A stretch of DNA of 64,000 nt, from positions 8,553,823 to 8,617,822 of the forward strand of contig OZ018408.1 of assembly GCA_963969595.1 (NCBI GenBank). Reading direction: 5' to 3'. A program made the translations under genes and the position numbers. How positions within the stretch are numbered: the stretch's first letter is position 1; each line of letters starts with the position of its first letter. This stretch comes from Neckera pumila (taxonomy: Eukaryota > Streptophyta > Bryopsida > Hypnales > Neckeraceae). The notes below the pieces were generated by a model. The model had not been told where the DNA came from. It did no database searches and saw only the letters and a list, made by a program, of their open reading frames with translations. This document shows, one piece after another, positions 23,386 through 34,649 of this stretch.

Positions 23386-24249
23386 GCATTCAAAACAAAT
23401 AAAATATCCTATTTGGTGGCCCAGTTCACCCAAAGAATTAATTAAATTTGAAAAATGTGATTCAATCCATGCCTGAAAATAGAAATCAATTCCATATTTT
23501 CCCATATAATTAAAAAAAAATAGTATCCCAAAAATTATAGAATCTTTTTTAGATTTTGGTTTTGATGAGTGGCGACATTTTTTCCCATAGTTATAAATTC
23601 AAGAAGACTACTGGCACAACTGACCCAGAATCCACCATCATCATCATCATCACAATGTGTATACTACATCTCCAAAAATCAATATGTACCTATCGGCAAA
23701 TAAATTGATTTTAGAACCTCTGTCCAAAAAACTTTGACCCTTCATAACTTTTGCATAATGTATCATTCTTTAATATGTAAAGAACCTCCCTTCACTTGTC
23801 ATTAAGAAAATATAAAAACTTGACTAGTCTAGTAAGTTAATACGTAACTTAGTTGTAACAAGACATGTGCCCCTCCGGGAATCACCCTCAAAAACACATA
23901 TTGAAAAAAGTTGGATCTATTATAAATATTTTTATTTTTATTCATAGTCTTTATCCTTAAAACTAACATTGAAAATAACTACGTAGGTGCGTGTGCAGTA
24001 CTAGTGCATTGTCCATCACTAGTGCAGTTATAGTGTAGGAGTGAATTGGAGAGAATTGCAGAATAATGTGGGGGTGAATTGGAATTACGCATGCAATATG
24101 AGAAATAAACGCTATGCTTGTATTCCTAGTGTTTGTGCTTGTGTTCATGTGCATGTGTTCTTGTTATAATTGATACACTTTGTGATATGGATTGCAATGC
24201 TTTTTATGTCAATATTAACCTATACATTAACCTATATCTTGACAACTTC
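23386..24249. other. AT-rich intergenic DNA
   Basis: No gene or RNA recognised. A short trinucleotide (CAT) run lies near 23635. Confidence 0.5.
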
Positions 24250-24880
24250 CAAGAAGCCGAAAACAGGCCTTGGGCATTTAGGGGTTAACCTTTGAATCGA
24301 CAAAAATCCTTTTTGAGGCCCTGCAAAAAACCGAGCTGTTGCACATTGCAAGGTTGTACTTATATTGTGAGGGATTTAGTTCCAAAGTTGAAAAATGCCA
24401 ATCCCAACAGTTGTAACGTTATAATAAACAATCTACATCGTATGATTTTATTTTTTCCAAAAATATTGAAAGTTGAGTGAAAAGAAAGACTTGAACATTT
24501 ATTTTAGAGTAGAGGTTTCCATAACTACCCGCAACCTAAAACACCTCGTGACTTTCATCTCAACGATGAAAATGGAATAATTCAAAGCTTTCCACCTGCA
24601 TGTAAATCTAGAAAAATAATTTTGAATTTTTCTCTATTGGAAAAGTGATTTTTGAAGAATTTTTTGAGTTGCTGTCAATCATTCGATCAATGAAAATTAC
24701 ATATCATATAGTATTTTTTCAACATGTACTGATAAGTCACGGAAATTGCTGGGTCTTAAAGAGATGCCTCATCCCCATGTTGTGAGAAAATTTCAAAGGG
24801 GAAAAAAATTTCTAGTCATAGTGAGTTGTCCAAAATCGCCATTGCCTATAAACAATCTTCGGGTATTCAAGATTTATATA
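24250..24880. mobile_element. Rearranged fragment of the TTAA element family
   Basis: A family right end (GGGCATTTAGGGGTTAA, ending at 24288) is followed directly by interior sequence of a forward-oriented copy, including CAATCCCAACAGTTGTAA and ATTTATTTTAGAGTAGA. The matching left end is not present, so this is a broken or recombined copy. Confidence 0.6.
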
Positions 24881-26171
24881 ACAAGGAGTGATCTCCCCAG
24901 GCTTTGCATACATAGTTTGATATCCTAATAATAAGCAGAAAAACTGCCACATATTCTGTCCACCGAGATGTTCGTGCACAAAATAAGTTTATCTTCAGTG
25001 TTGCCCATGTGAACCAATATACTTTGTATAATGCAACTTACCAATAGGAGGGCACATCGTGAACCTCACAAGCTAGCTGTAGTTTCAATTCTCAACATTC
25101 ATTTATATTGTGGATCATCATACAAAGTGACGCTAACTTATAAGAAATCACGTCAATCATACTTCCTACCTGCTGGTACTAGGTGGTTTTTTTAATTAAT
25201 AGGAGTTTTAGTTCTTTTCATGTTTGCAGATTTGCAAAGGTCTATTTTCGATTAATATATAAAAAATGTAATTGTCTTGACTGGCTTGTGATGACTGTGA
25301 AAGCAAGATCTCTAGGATCTCCAAATTTCAATCTCCAAAGCATGCACTCCAAAGCATGCATTGTCCTAAATGACAAATTATCTGATAGTCATTAATGCCA
25401 GTCATCGATAGTCTTTCCTTTGCCAACGTATTGAGTAAATCACCTTAACAAGCATTCAATACCCACCCTTGATAATCAAATGTACACAACCAAGTTCTAG
25501 TGTTCCAAGTGAATGGGATATTCGGCCGGGGAGGAGCACAGGGAGACCAACACAATGTTCCAGTCATCAAGCCGACAGAAGCTGCTTGCACGAAAACTCC
25601 AGCACGGAGCACTGCTGGCATTTGATGCATACCGTTGCTTCTTCCCAGCCGGAATGGACATGCAGTGCTCAGCTCTACTTCAATGGACACGGGCCGAAGA
25701 ATCCTTCGAAATGGTTTAGACTATCGACAGTGGATTACAGCCGGAACCTTCGTCGAGAAGTCTCTCCCATTGACTCGGATTAGACTATCGAAGTTTGAGT
25801 TACGACCGGTCCACTTGTACCAACCAGTGATTGGGTGATGCTCTCTAGAACAGCAGCTGAAGAAGAAAAGATCGGACTCTACGCCCTCGCACATGGCAAG
25901 AGCTGCAGGATCCGAGAGTGGAACCTCCTGAAAGAACCAATCGAAGTGCAAGGGTGGTACTTGCTATCTTTAATGTCGCCGTGGAAGACACTAAATGGGA
26001 GGATGGTATTTGTGGAAGCAGAGCGGGCCGGATTCTGGATGACCAAAAGGTCCAAAACAAGATACCCATCAGCACAACCTGGCTCAACACAAAACGGAAC
26101 CACTAGCATACACAACAACGACAGGGGTTATTTAGTGTAAACCTAAAACGGGACCCGATACAGACACGCAC
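24881..26171. other. Intergenic; GC-richer segment of unknown origin from about 25440
   Basis: From about 25440 the base composition changes to roughly balanced GC, as in coding DNA, and several frames are open on both strands. A minus-strand frame at 25721-25951 weakly recalls a NAC-type subdomain, but not enough to call. It may be remnant coding sequence connected with the broken RRM gene to its right. Confidence 0.35.
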
Positions 26172-26679
26172 CTTCTCCACAGTAATCATTCGCCCTTCAA
26201 GGGTAGAACGGTTCAGATACTTGATGCAGCGCTCCGCGTCTTCCAACTGGTCCATCGTCACGAATGCATCATATAACACCCAAGAAAGTGAAGCGAACAA
26301 GGCCCAAACACATCCACAAACGCACCTTGCCCTCTTGGGAGATATGCTCTTGCAAATCTTTTTCATTCACACGGGTCGATAAACCAGTCACATACAGATT
26401 GTTGCCCGGGTTCAGTGCATCAGGTTCTCTCATACTACTTCTGCAGCAGAACATGCAGGAACAACGACGTCAGGGCCATCCACGCTCCTAGAGGCAGCTT
26501 CGTTTCTGTATCTAATCTCATCTTTTGCCCGCTGAACCAATCACCACATGACAAAAAGGTCAGAAAAAAGGCCAATCATGCAGCTGAAAGTAAATTCAGT
26601 GCAACATCACCGTCGAAAGCTCTAAACCCTAAACCCTAAACCCTAAACTTACCGTTGAAAGCTCCCTGGTCGCATCCAT
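26172..26679 (-). pseudogene. SR45a/Transformer-2-like RRM splicing-factor gene, broken
   Basis: On the minus strand an exon (26326 to about 26440) encodes NPGNNLYVTGLSTRVNEKDL, the RNP2 half of the RRM of SR45a/Tra2-type splicing factors, and ends in a good donor AAG|GTGCGT. A second segment (26172-26270) encodes AFVTMDQLEDAERCIKYLNR then EGRMITVEK, the RRM C-terminal half, ending AAG|GTGCGT. The bases between them contain no AG that could serve as acceptor, and the first part of RNP1 (before AFVTM) is missing. A deletion therefore seems to have fused the intron start to the middle of the next exon. A possible first exon (ATG at 26679, MDATRELST, donor at 26652) is speculative. No Arg-Ser domain was found. 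Confidence 0.65.
26622..26648. promoter_or_regulatory. Telo-box run, just after a putative first donor site
   Basis: Plant telomere-type repeats (CTAAACCCTAAACCCTAAAC and further) lie immediately inside the putative first intron of the SR45a-like remnant, G-rich in the sense strand. Telo-boxes are known plant promoter/leader elements of translation and growth genes. Confidence 0.6.
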
Positions 26680-27933
26680 CGCAGAAGCTCGAACAACCAG
26701 CCAAGGGCAACCACCGCGACGGTCAGCGACATGCATTCGTAACACTCCGCTGCACATTTTAGATGAGCAGACAAATGGACATGGAGGCTACTTGCGATGA
26801 TAAAGGAGGCATCCAGAGCGACGCCATGGCCCTAGCCACCCAGAAACAGGATATAATCAATTCCTCTAAATTCGGCGGTACCCCTTAGCCTGGAAAACCA
26901 CATATACGACTAGTGCCAGTTAGCATATCTACACAAGGAGACTTTCACATCTGATGCGACAAGACTGTCTCCGCGAATTTCCACAATTCAGCAAAAAAAT
27001 GTTGAAACTTCAACAGCATGAAGAAAATGACAAACGAGACAACGCAACAGTCTCGAAAACCCTATCTCTTACTTACTTCAGAAGGTGGCTTCCCACGTAA
27101 GGTCCATGAAACCGAGCTTGTTGGAGACGAAGACCGACGGACAAAAGACGGAGCTTGCTGAGCCAACTGACTTACTTTCACCCTAGAGTTTAAGGGTGGG
27201 ATTCAACGCCTACGGGCGTTTCTTACAATCGATTAGGTCAACAAAAGGCAAGACAACGCTGGATTCGCAACACCAGCGGAAATCGAGGTCCGTGGATTCG
27301 AAACAGCCATCTACTGGTCGATCATTTGGCTGAACAAACCCTATACATACATATACCGAGTGAAAGCTATAAATAAGACTTGATTTAATTGCTTCCATCG
27401 GTACAAAATGTAACTTACTCGAATGGCACCGAAATTGAGGTTGAAGGACATATTTCAACCATACGAAACCTCATCTCCACCTCCTCGCCGCTTCCAAACC
27501 CGCTTCAAGTTTGCTCCTTGCATTTCCGGAGTGGCACTCAGCATCGGGGTACGTTAGCGCTGAACCAAATAGAGCCAGTATAGAGCTGGATTAACACCGG
27601 AAACTCTTACACAAGGGAAAGCTTACAAATCTAAGACCAGACCACGACCAAAATTTCTGCAATTCGGCACCGAATTCTAAAATGTCGACAGCAGTTCCCG
27701 CCGTTCCCGCAGTCGGCGATCCCCCGCTGTACAGGATGACGTTCCCGACTTGGGAGCGTCACCCTTTACAACGGGGGCATTAATAACTAGGCACAGACCT
27801 TTATGTTTGGCCTATCTCTCGCGAAGTTCTGCTCGCACAGCTTGCTCGCCAAGTTCGCTGTCGCTGCTTGCGTGCGAAGCCAGCCCGCCATCGCCATCAC
27901 AATTGCAAGCATTCAAGTCGTCCCTCTACCCTG

Positions 27934-30838
27934 ATGCTCTCCACTCGCGCTGCGTCGTCCTTCCCTTTCGCTACTCGTCTTTGCAAATCCCCAAAGCTCT
28001 TCTCCTTCCATGCGCACTTGCTGCCGAGGGCCACTGGCGCTCATGTGAACCCTGTGCCCTTGCCCATGGCGAATTCCCTGGCCTCGACCTCCCCCGCGTC
28101 CAAGCTCGGGCGCCCCTCCACTGGCGCCTTGGAAATCGACGGGCGCTCCGTCGAAGGGGTCTCCATAGGCGGTCAGGAGACCTGCATCTTGCTTCCTGCG
28201 TACAAGGTTGCTTTTGATATTGGACGATGCCCACAACGCGCCGTCTCGCACGATTTTCTGTTCATCTCCCATGCTCACATGGATCACATTGTGAGAATTA
28301 CCGTCTCGCCATTCTCTTCTTCCTCGATTTTTTTTTGAAGGGCTCAGGGTTTAGGGTTTAGGGCTTGGGATTTTCTTCCTACGAGGATTTTATAGCAATT
28401 TCGGTTCTGGTTTTCGCAATGGCATGTAGTGATAGAATGTAGAACCGATGGATCGTGGTGTTCCTTCGGGGTTTGGTGGTGTCCTGTCTTTTGTGAATTA
28501 TTCCCTTTCAGGATTATTAGGGTCCCCAAATTGATCCATATACTTGTCTTGTCAGTTTTGAGTTGGTTGTGAGGAAACTTTGTTTTGTTCAAGGTTGTAA
28601 TTTCTGGGCCAACTCATAAACTGTTTTTGATTGATTCTGGTGACGTTGAATTTGGCCCCATCCGCATTGTAATTTTCGTAGCATGATGCACCGAAATGGT
28701 AATTTTCATGAAATGGTCAATCGAATTGCTCGTCACATGGGTGGCTTGTCGCGCAGGGAGGCATCTGTATGTATGTAGCGACCCGCGGTCTTTTCAAGAT
28801 GAAGCCGCCCACAGTTATTGTGCCTAAGTGCCTCAAAGCCACTGTAGAAAAGCTTTTCGATATTCACCGAGAGCTTGATGGATCGGAATTAAATCATCAA
28901 CTGATTGGCTTGGATGTAGGTATGCTCTTTTTACCCATTCTATTCTTAGGACCAAGTCCGGTGATCGGAATGCTGATTAGTTGCTCCCATATTAAAGAGC
29001 TTTTCCTTCTTCTATTTGCTCTCATCTCTTGTTCATCCGCGGAACGCTGGCCTGCAGATTGGTGAGGAATATGACATGGGCAAGAACTTGATTGTGAAGG
29101 CTTTCAAGACGTATCATGTCGTCCCAAGCCAGGTCATACCCTTTTTCAATCTCTTTCTTTCTAATATTGCCTCGGGAGTTCATGATTTTCCATTTCATAA
29201 TCTACTAGACTATTTTATGTTATGTTCCAGAGAACTATACGCTCGAGTATGACTATTGAGAGACCTTTACTGTCTCGTAAGAGCAGACTTATTCGCTTAT
29301 AGATATTTATGTACACCCGTCACTAGATGCTCGATTTAAACTTCTTGACGAAATGGCTCTTATTTCTTTCTATATGGACATTGTGGACATTCCTGTGTCT
29401 TGCTGACGGTTTACCATGTGGGATGCAGGGATATATTGTGTATTCGGTGAAGAATAAGCTTAAACCTGAATATATAGGTCTTCCAGGAGAGAAAATTAAA
29501 AATCTGAAAATGTCAGGTGTGCAGGTGGGTTTCTTGATTTAAATCTTATTACCTTTGGGTCTCTGTAAGTCACCTTAAACTTCTTCTTTTTGCTTCACGA
29601 AATAGATGCAGTAGGAAACAGTAGTGTCGGTGCCAGGTATCTATGGAAGGTTCTAAGCGTTTTAAATTATAATACTGGAATTTTGTAGATTACAGACGCC
29701 ATCAGGGTAGCAGAGGTGGCGTTCACAGGAGACACGACACCCGATTTTATATTGGACGACGCCAACACTGATGCTTTGCAAGCCAAGCTTCTCATTATGG
29801 AAGTGGGTATTCTTACACCCTGCTTTCGTATTTGGGCCATACGTGGTTAGAAGTAAATATTTTCATAATTACGACGATTTTGACGTGAAGAATACGACCC
29901 TTATTTGTGTATATGATGTTCGGTGCGATCCCAGTTGTGTACTGGTATGCTTACCTCCAATTAGTATTCTTGCTGGAAATATAATCTTTTAAACTTAATT
30001 CAGAAGATTCTTTGAAGACTAATATTTGATCTCAGTAACTGCCTTCATTATCTAATTAAAGTCAACTGGAATGGAGGGCCGCATAGGAAGGGTGGTCTTT
30101 GGCAGCAAGTGTCATGGCTTGTATTTCTGAAAAATAAACCTTCAGGAAGGTCTACTGTGGCCTGATTGTTGCGACTGTTCATCTTTCTGGTATTGAGTGA
30201 TGAATCCGGACTTTCGACGATGCAGACCACGTTTTTGGATGATTCCGTCACAATCGAACATGCCCGGGAATATGGACATACGCATTTATTTGAGGTACAA
30301 CCACTTCACGTTGCAAGACATTCGAGCACTAGAAAGTTCGGAATCATGTAAATTTCTTTATTGCGTTTCTTAGGTTACATGGACGAGTTTCTGGAGCCAG
30401 GTTTATCATCTCATGCACCTTGATGAGTCATATGCTTTCGTAAATTTTTAGTTCAGAATTGTGCGTTGTTTTCACGCAGCAAGCAGACAAGCCTGTTGAG
30501 CGAGGTAGTTATTGTACTGACGGTAGCTCGTTTTGGGATTTTCAGGTTCTGAAGTGTGCCGATAGGCTTCGAAATAAGTCTATTCTTTTTATACATTTTT
30601 CAGCGCGTTATAAACGGGAGGTAGGTAGTCTTTACCACCTCTTCTTATCCGATGATGGCTCTTTCATGTCTTGTATAAGGTGTGCTTGTACTTTATGTTA
30701 GTTTTTTGCTGCACTATAACGGGAACAATGTGCGTAGATTGAGTTTGTATATGTTTGTTTCAGGACATTTTGAAGGCTGTTGAGGAGCTTCCACCTCCAT
30801 TGCAAGGTCGTGTGACAGCTCTTACAGAGGGCTTTTGA
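27934..30838 (+). CDS. TRZ2: Short-form tRNase Z (RNase Z), probably plastid-targeted
   Basis: This metallo-beta-lactamase-fold endonuclease removes 3' trailers of tRNA precursors. Eight exons join in frame: 27934-28290, 28757-28915, 29058-29132, 29429-29524, 29689-29802, 30226-30294, 30546-30620, 30764-30838, giving 339 aa. The zinc motif HAHMDH is at residues 113-118 (end of exon 1), VAFTGDTTPDF holds a metal-ligand Asp (about 244), GHTHLFE is at 284-290, and IHFSARY follows. The C-terminus is PPPLQGRVTALTEGF. Length and exon junctions match plant short tRNase Z (Arabidopsis TRZ2 type). The first 60 or so residues are rich in Ser, Ala, Arg and Pro with few acidic residues, as in a transit peptide. 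An in-frame ATG at 27868 would lengthen it by 22 residues. Plastid location is inferred from this leader only. Confidence 0.93.
28346..28363. promoter_or_regulatory. Telo-box run in intron 1 of tRNase Z
   Basis: AGGGTTTAGGGTTTAGGG lies 55 bases inside the first intron, G-rich on the sense strand. It is comparable to runs near the 5' ends of three other genes in this window. Confidence 0.7.
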
Positions 30839-31232
30839 GCGAAGTCTTCTTTTCGTTATTGAAAGGTTTTATTAGATTTGAGACTCAGTTCAACCGTGGT
30901 CCGAGGTGGAAAATATTCATATGATGAATATTAAGGTCCGTAGGAAATAGATCCTGACAATTTGCTTTGTTCTGTCTGTAAGTGCACTTTGCTAACAGCA
31001 AAATAGAAGACAGGGTTACTTGTGTCTCTGTGCCTTCGTGAAGTGTTTTAGTAGCCCCCGGCCAGAATGCTGCATTGTCCTGGACAGTTTCCTTTGAGGG
31101 CATCTCAATAAGAATGTAATTCGTGGGAGTTCCAGGACATTGCAGCAGGGGTGTCTCTGATGAACAATGTATCGAAGCAAGGTTCAACAATGTATTAAAC
31201 CATTTTAGATTAGTTTAGAAGACTCTAATACC

Positions 31233-32168
31233 TTAACCCCTAAAGGACCAAGTGAACATGCGTTTTTTGGCTGTATAGAATTTTTGGGCAGGTACATACG
31301 ACTAAAGATTTTCATATTTTTGGTTGAAATTTTAATAGAAGGCGGGGGCAAGGAATATCTTTCATACGCACCAAATTTCATGACATTTGGAAATACGAGT
31401 CAAAAGTTATGGCCTAATATGTTATTTTTTTTTGTAACTGGGCAGTTCGGGCAGATTAGAAAAAACCACTTTTTTCAAAAACAAAAATTTGAAATTAGTA
31501 TTAGTTATATGTAGGTAAAAAGCTTTGAATCATCCCATTTTGATCATTGAGTCAAAAGTTATGAATATTTTAAGTTTGCGGATAGTTATGGATTCTCTAC
31601 TCTAAAATAAAGTTTGAAGTCCTTTATCTCATTCAATTTTCAATACTTTTTGAAAAAAATAAAATCCTAGGATGTAGATTATTTATTACAACATTGCTAC
31701 CATTGGGATTAGCATTTTTTAATTCCATAATTAAATTCTTGACAATTTTGTATTTTGAATCATTCTCTACTACTATCTACTTACTATTTTTTTCCTATAT
31801 GTTATACAATTCCAAATGAACTGAAAATTTTCAAGCATGTAGCCAACTTGTCTAGAAAAAAGAATCCAAAGAAGCACCATCATTTTGGACATTTTATCAT
31901 CAAAAAGTGAGCTTGTGAAGTGCTATTGCCCTGTTTTTTACAAGGCCAAAAAAATGGTTTTAGTGAATTTGAATGTATATATCTTGCAATCCACGTAGTG
32001 GAAATTCTTGAAATTTTTAACATATGTTCTCAAGTCACCATACTACAAGATCCTACGGTTACATGTGTAAGAAAAAGTTTTTTTTTTCAAAAATTAGATA
32101 TTTGTACTAAAAATGGTAATTTTTGAGCGTTTTCGGTGAAAACATAGTCATAGAACTTTAGGAGTTAA
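31233..32168. mobile_element. TTAA element, complete copy 5 (936 bp)
   Basis: The left end is TTAACCCCTAAAGGACC and the right end CTTTAGGAG TTAA. The interior matches copies 1 and 4 in reverse orientation, for example TCTCTACTCTAAAATAAAGT. It lies about 0.4 kb downstream of the tRNase Z stop. No coding capacity. Confidence 0.8.
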
Positions 32169-33138
32169 ATAGGCTTTAAAATTAATAATTCATTTGAATT
32201 TGTGAAGTCGCAACTAATCTAAAGGGGTATTTGCAGTTTGTTTTTTATGCAACTTTTAGATATGGATAAATTCATAATCAACTTCAAATCTCTATATTTC
32301 TTATTCTAAATTTTTTAGCATTTGTCAAACCTTTTATGCATGCTCATATGGAGTTTCATCTTAATTGATTTTTTATTTCAATGAAAGAGTTCTTTCAATC
32401 TGTTTTGTAATGTAAAATATGATTCTTGAAAAAAAATAAAAATAAATCTAATTTGGCTCAAATATTTATCATTTGAATTGCATTACTAAAAATATCATTA
32501 AAAATAAAATTTATTGTTTTTTTAAAATTAATTCATGGATATAACTATATATATAATTTATAATAATATATATTTATAACAATATATATTTATATTTATA
32601 ATTTATTTATTATAAGTGAAAAAATTGAACAACTTGATTGTGTAACTATGTTTATTTACAACAAACCATTATTCTTTATTCAACTTAATTTTTTGTGAAT
32701 AAATTTAATTCAATATATTTTTTAAATTAAGTATTTGAGGATTTCAAATCTTTGTTTGAAAATATCAAATGACATTTTATATAATTAATTCCTTTACAAC
32801 AATGCATTGTTGTTTAGAGAAAAGTGTTCAATAGACAATCAAATACTAATAAAATAAAAGTTGAGCTTTACCATTAATTCTTGGTACTTTCAAGCTTTAA
32901 TAAATTCATTGTGTATATGTATTTCCACATGCAAATTGATCTTTAACGCAAATGACATTAAAATTATTGTAAAATAATGACACAATATAGATTGTTATGA
33001 GGTCATTGCAAAGATTATTTGTATAAAAGAATAAAAATCATCATAGAAAAAAAAATGAATCAAAAACTTGATAAATATTGATAATGGCTTTAAATATTGT
33101 ATAATGTATTTTAACAATGTCATTTTTCTTGACAAGAA

Positions 33139-33195
<57 letters not shown>

Positions 33196-33756
33196 CTAAT
33201 AATTAAATAAATTCAATCTATTAAATATGAATCTAAATTTTGCATTATAATTTTTTTAATAATCATGTATCTTTCATTTTGAAATGTATTTTTTATATTA
33301 TTTTAATATTATAAAATAAATTAATAAATAGTAATCACATTTTGTGTTTATTGATGAAACAAATTTATAGTATTGTTTTGAATTTGTTTCTCAAGAAGTG
33401 CTATCGTATGTTGTTTTTGTGTTTGAAACTAGTATTTTGATTTATTTTTTGTGCTAAAGCGTATATACTTGATAACTACCATAGTGGCAGAATTTCAAAA
33501 GGATTATTAAAAATAGTACTCCTTCCATTCCAAAATGATCATCCTGTTGAACAAAATATTCATATTTTATTGTTGAAAATATCATCATTTCAACCCATTT
33601 CAAACTATTAGTAGAATTCAGTGCAGCATTCCTACCGTCTTGAAATTTTGAGTTTTGGAGCTCTTTTCAAAGTGTAGTATTAAACATATTGCAATAAAAT
33701 TAAAGGAGAATTGGAAGATTAGTTTGGGATAAAGGAAATAATACCCAACACTAAAA
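32169..33756. other. Very AT-rich intergenic DNA with a (TA)n run
   Basis: A pure (TA)n tract of about 50 bp lies at 33143-33192. A possible isolated Stowaway-like end occurs at 33519 without a partner. I see no gene here. Confidence 0.55.
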
Positions 33757-34649
33757 TTAAATTGTAGGCATTTGTTGAAAACAATTGGGAATTGGTTTGT
33801 TGTAAGTAGTGATGTCAATAGCATTGACTCGAGCACCAGGTGGACCTATTCTGCATTTCTCCACCATACTTTCAACTGCAGCTGATTTACCTAAAAATAC
33901 AGCTTCCACTGTTCCATCTTGTAAATTTCGCACCCATCCATGGAGTCCTAATTTATTAGCAGTTTTGGTAGTCCATTTTCGATAAAATACTCCTTGTACT
34001 TTGCCTTGAATGTTTACACACACCTACATTAAATAAGTATCAGTACAGATTTTTTGAAATCTCTATTCAAATAGAACTTTTTTATAAGAATGTTTGCAAC
34101 CAACACTAGAAGAAACCTATGTTTTAGATGATAGATTTTAGGTGACATCCAATATAACAATTGCCGTGTTTTTATGTCAGCAATAACGTTCAATATAACA
34201 TTTCAGCATCTTAATGTTATGTTGGCCATTATTGTTGACATGAAAGCATGTGTTGTTATATTGAATGACACCTAAAGCATGGGGTCCTTCTAATACTGCA
34301 ATCATAATTGAAATGACTCTAATAATGAAGTTTCTATTGTCCAAAAATGATATTGACATTGGTAGTAAGTTATTATAGTTAAACTAATTACATCATTCAA
34401 TTACATTCATACTTTGTTAATTAAGCAATATAAATAACTTAAGCAATGATGTCCAACCCCTTTGTTGTCTGAGCCAAAATTCATGTTGGTAGAGCAATCA
34501 TGATTAACAACAAGCACATCATTTACATTTTTCATTTCTTTAAGTTCAGAGCCAAGATTAATGATAGGTGATGTATTGACTTGAATTCCTACATCATTGT
34601 CTACATCTACATTATTTACATCATTCTTGACTTCGTTTGTCTCTGCCAT
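33757..34649 (-). CDS. Acylphosphatase with an unusual N-terminal extension
   Basis: Acylphosphatases hydrolyse carboxyl-phosphate bonds such as acetyl- or 1,3-bisphosphoglycerate phosphate. The second exon (33757-34023) encodes the whole alpha/beta domain: QGKVQGVFYRKW with the phosphate-binding loop and catalytic Arg, then GLHGWVRNLQDGTVEAVF with the catalytic Asn, then GPPGARVNAIDI. It opens directly after an acceptor (AG|GTG), so an upstream exon is needed. The best candidate is 34413-34649: it starts at an ATG (MAETNEVKND), is open for 79 codons and ends AAA|GTATGA in the right phase, giving 167 aa with Arg94 and Asn112. The extension is rich in Asn, Asp and Val and is not found in typical plant acylphosphatases of about 90-100 aa as I know them. 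The domain call is secure; exon 1 is inferred. Confidence 0.8.
34104..34298. mobile_element. CACTA-like MITE (195 bp) inside the acylphosphatase intron
   Basis: It begins CACTAGAAGAAACCTATG and ends as the reverse complement of CAGTATTAGAAGGACCCC. Inner arms pair over a long stretch (TAGGTGACATCCAATATAAC against TAGGTGTCATTCAATATAAC). The trinucleotide CAA stands directly before (34101-34103) and after (34299-34301). CACTA-type ends with a 3-bp duplication indicate a CACTA-derived miniature element. Confidence 0.65.

Noticed and set aside
25721..25951. Faint NAC-domain resemblance on the minus strand (FFFSCCSREHH ... WYKWTGRN)
   Set aside because: Only a short, gapped similarity; conserved NAC residues before and after it are missing.
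33517..33545. Stowaway-like terminus TACTCCTTCCATTCCAAAAT
   Set aside because: No matching opposite end nearby. The similar string near 36330 lies inside the pogo-like element and cannot be its partner.
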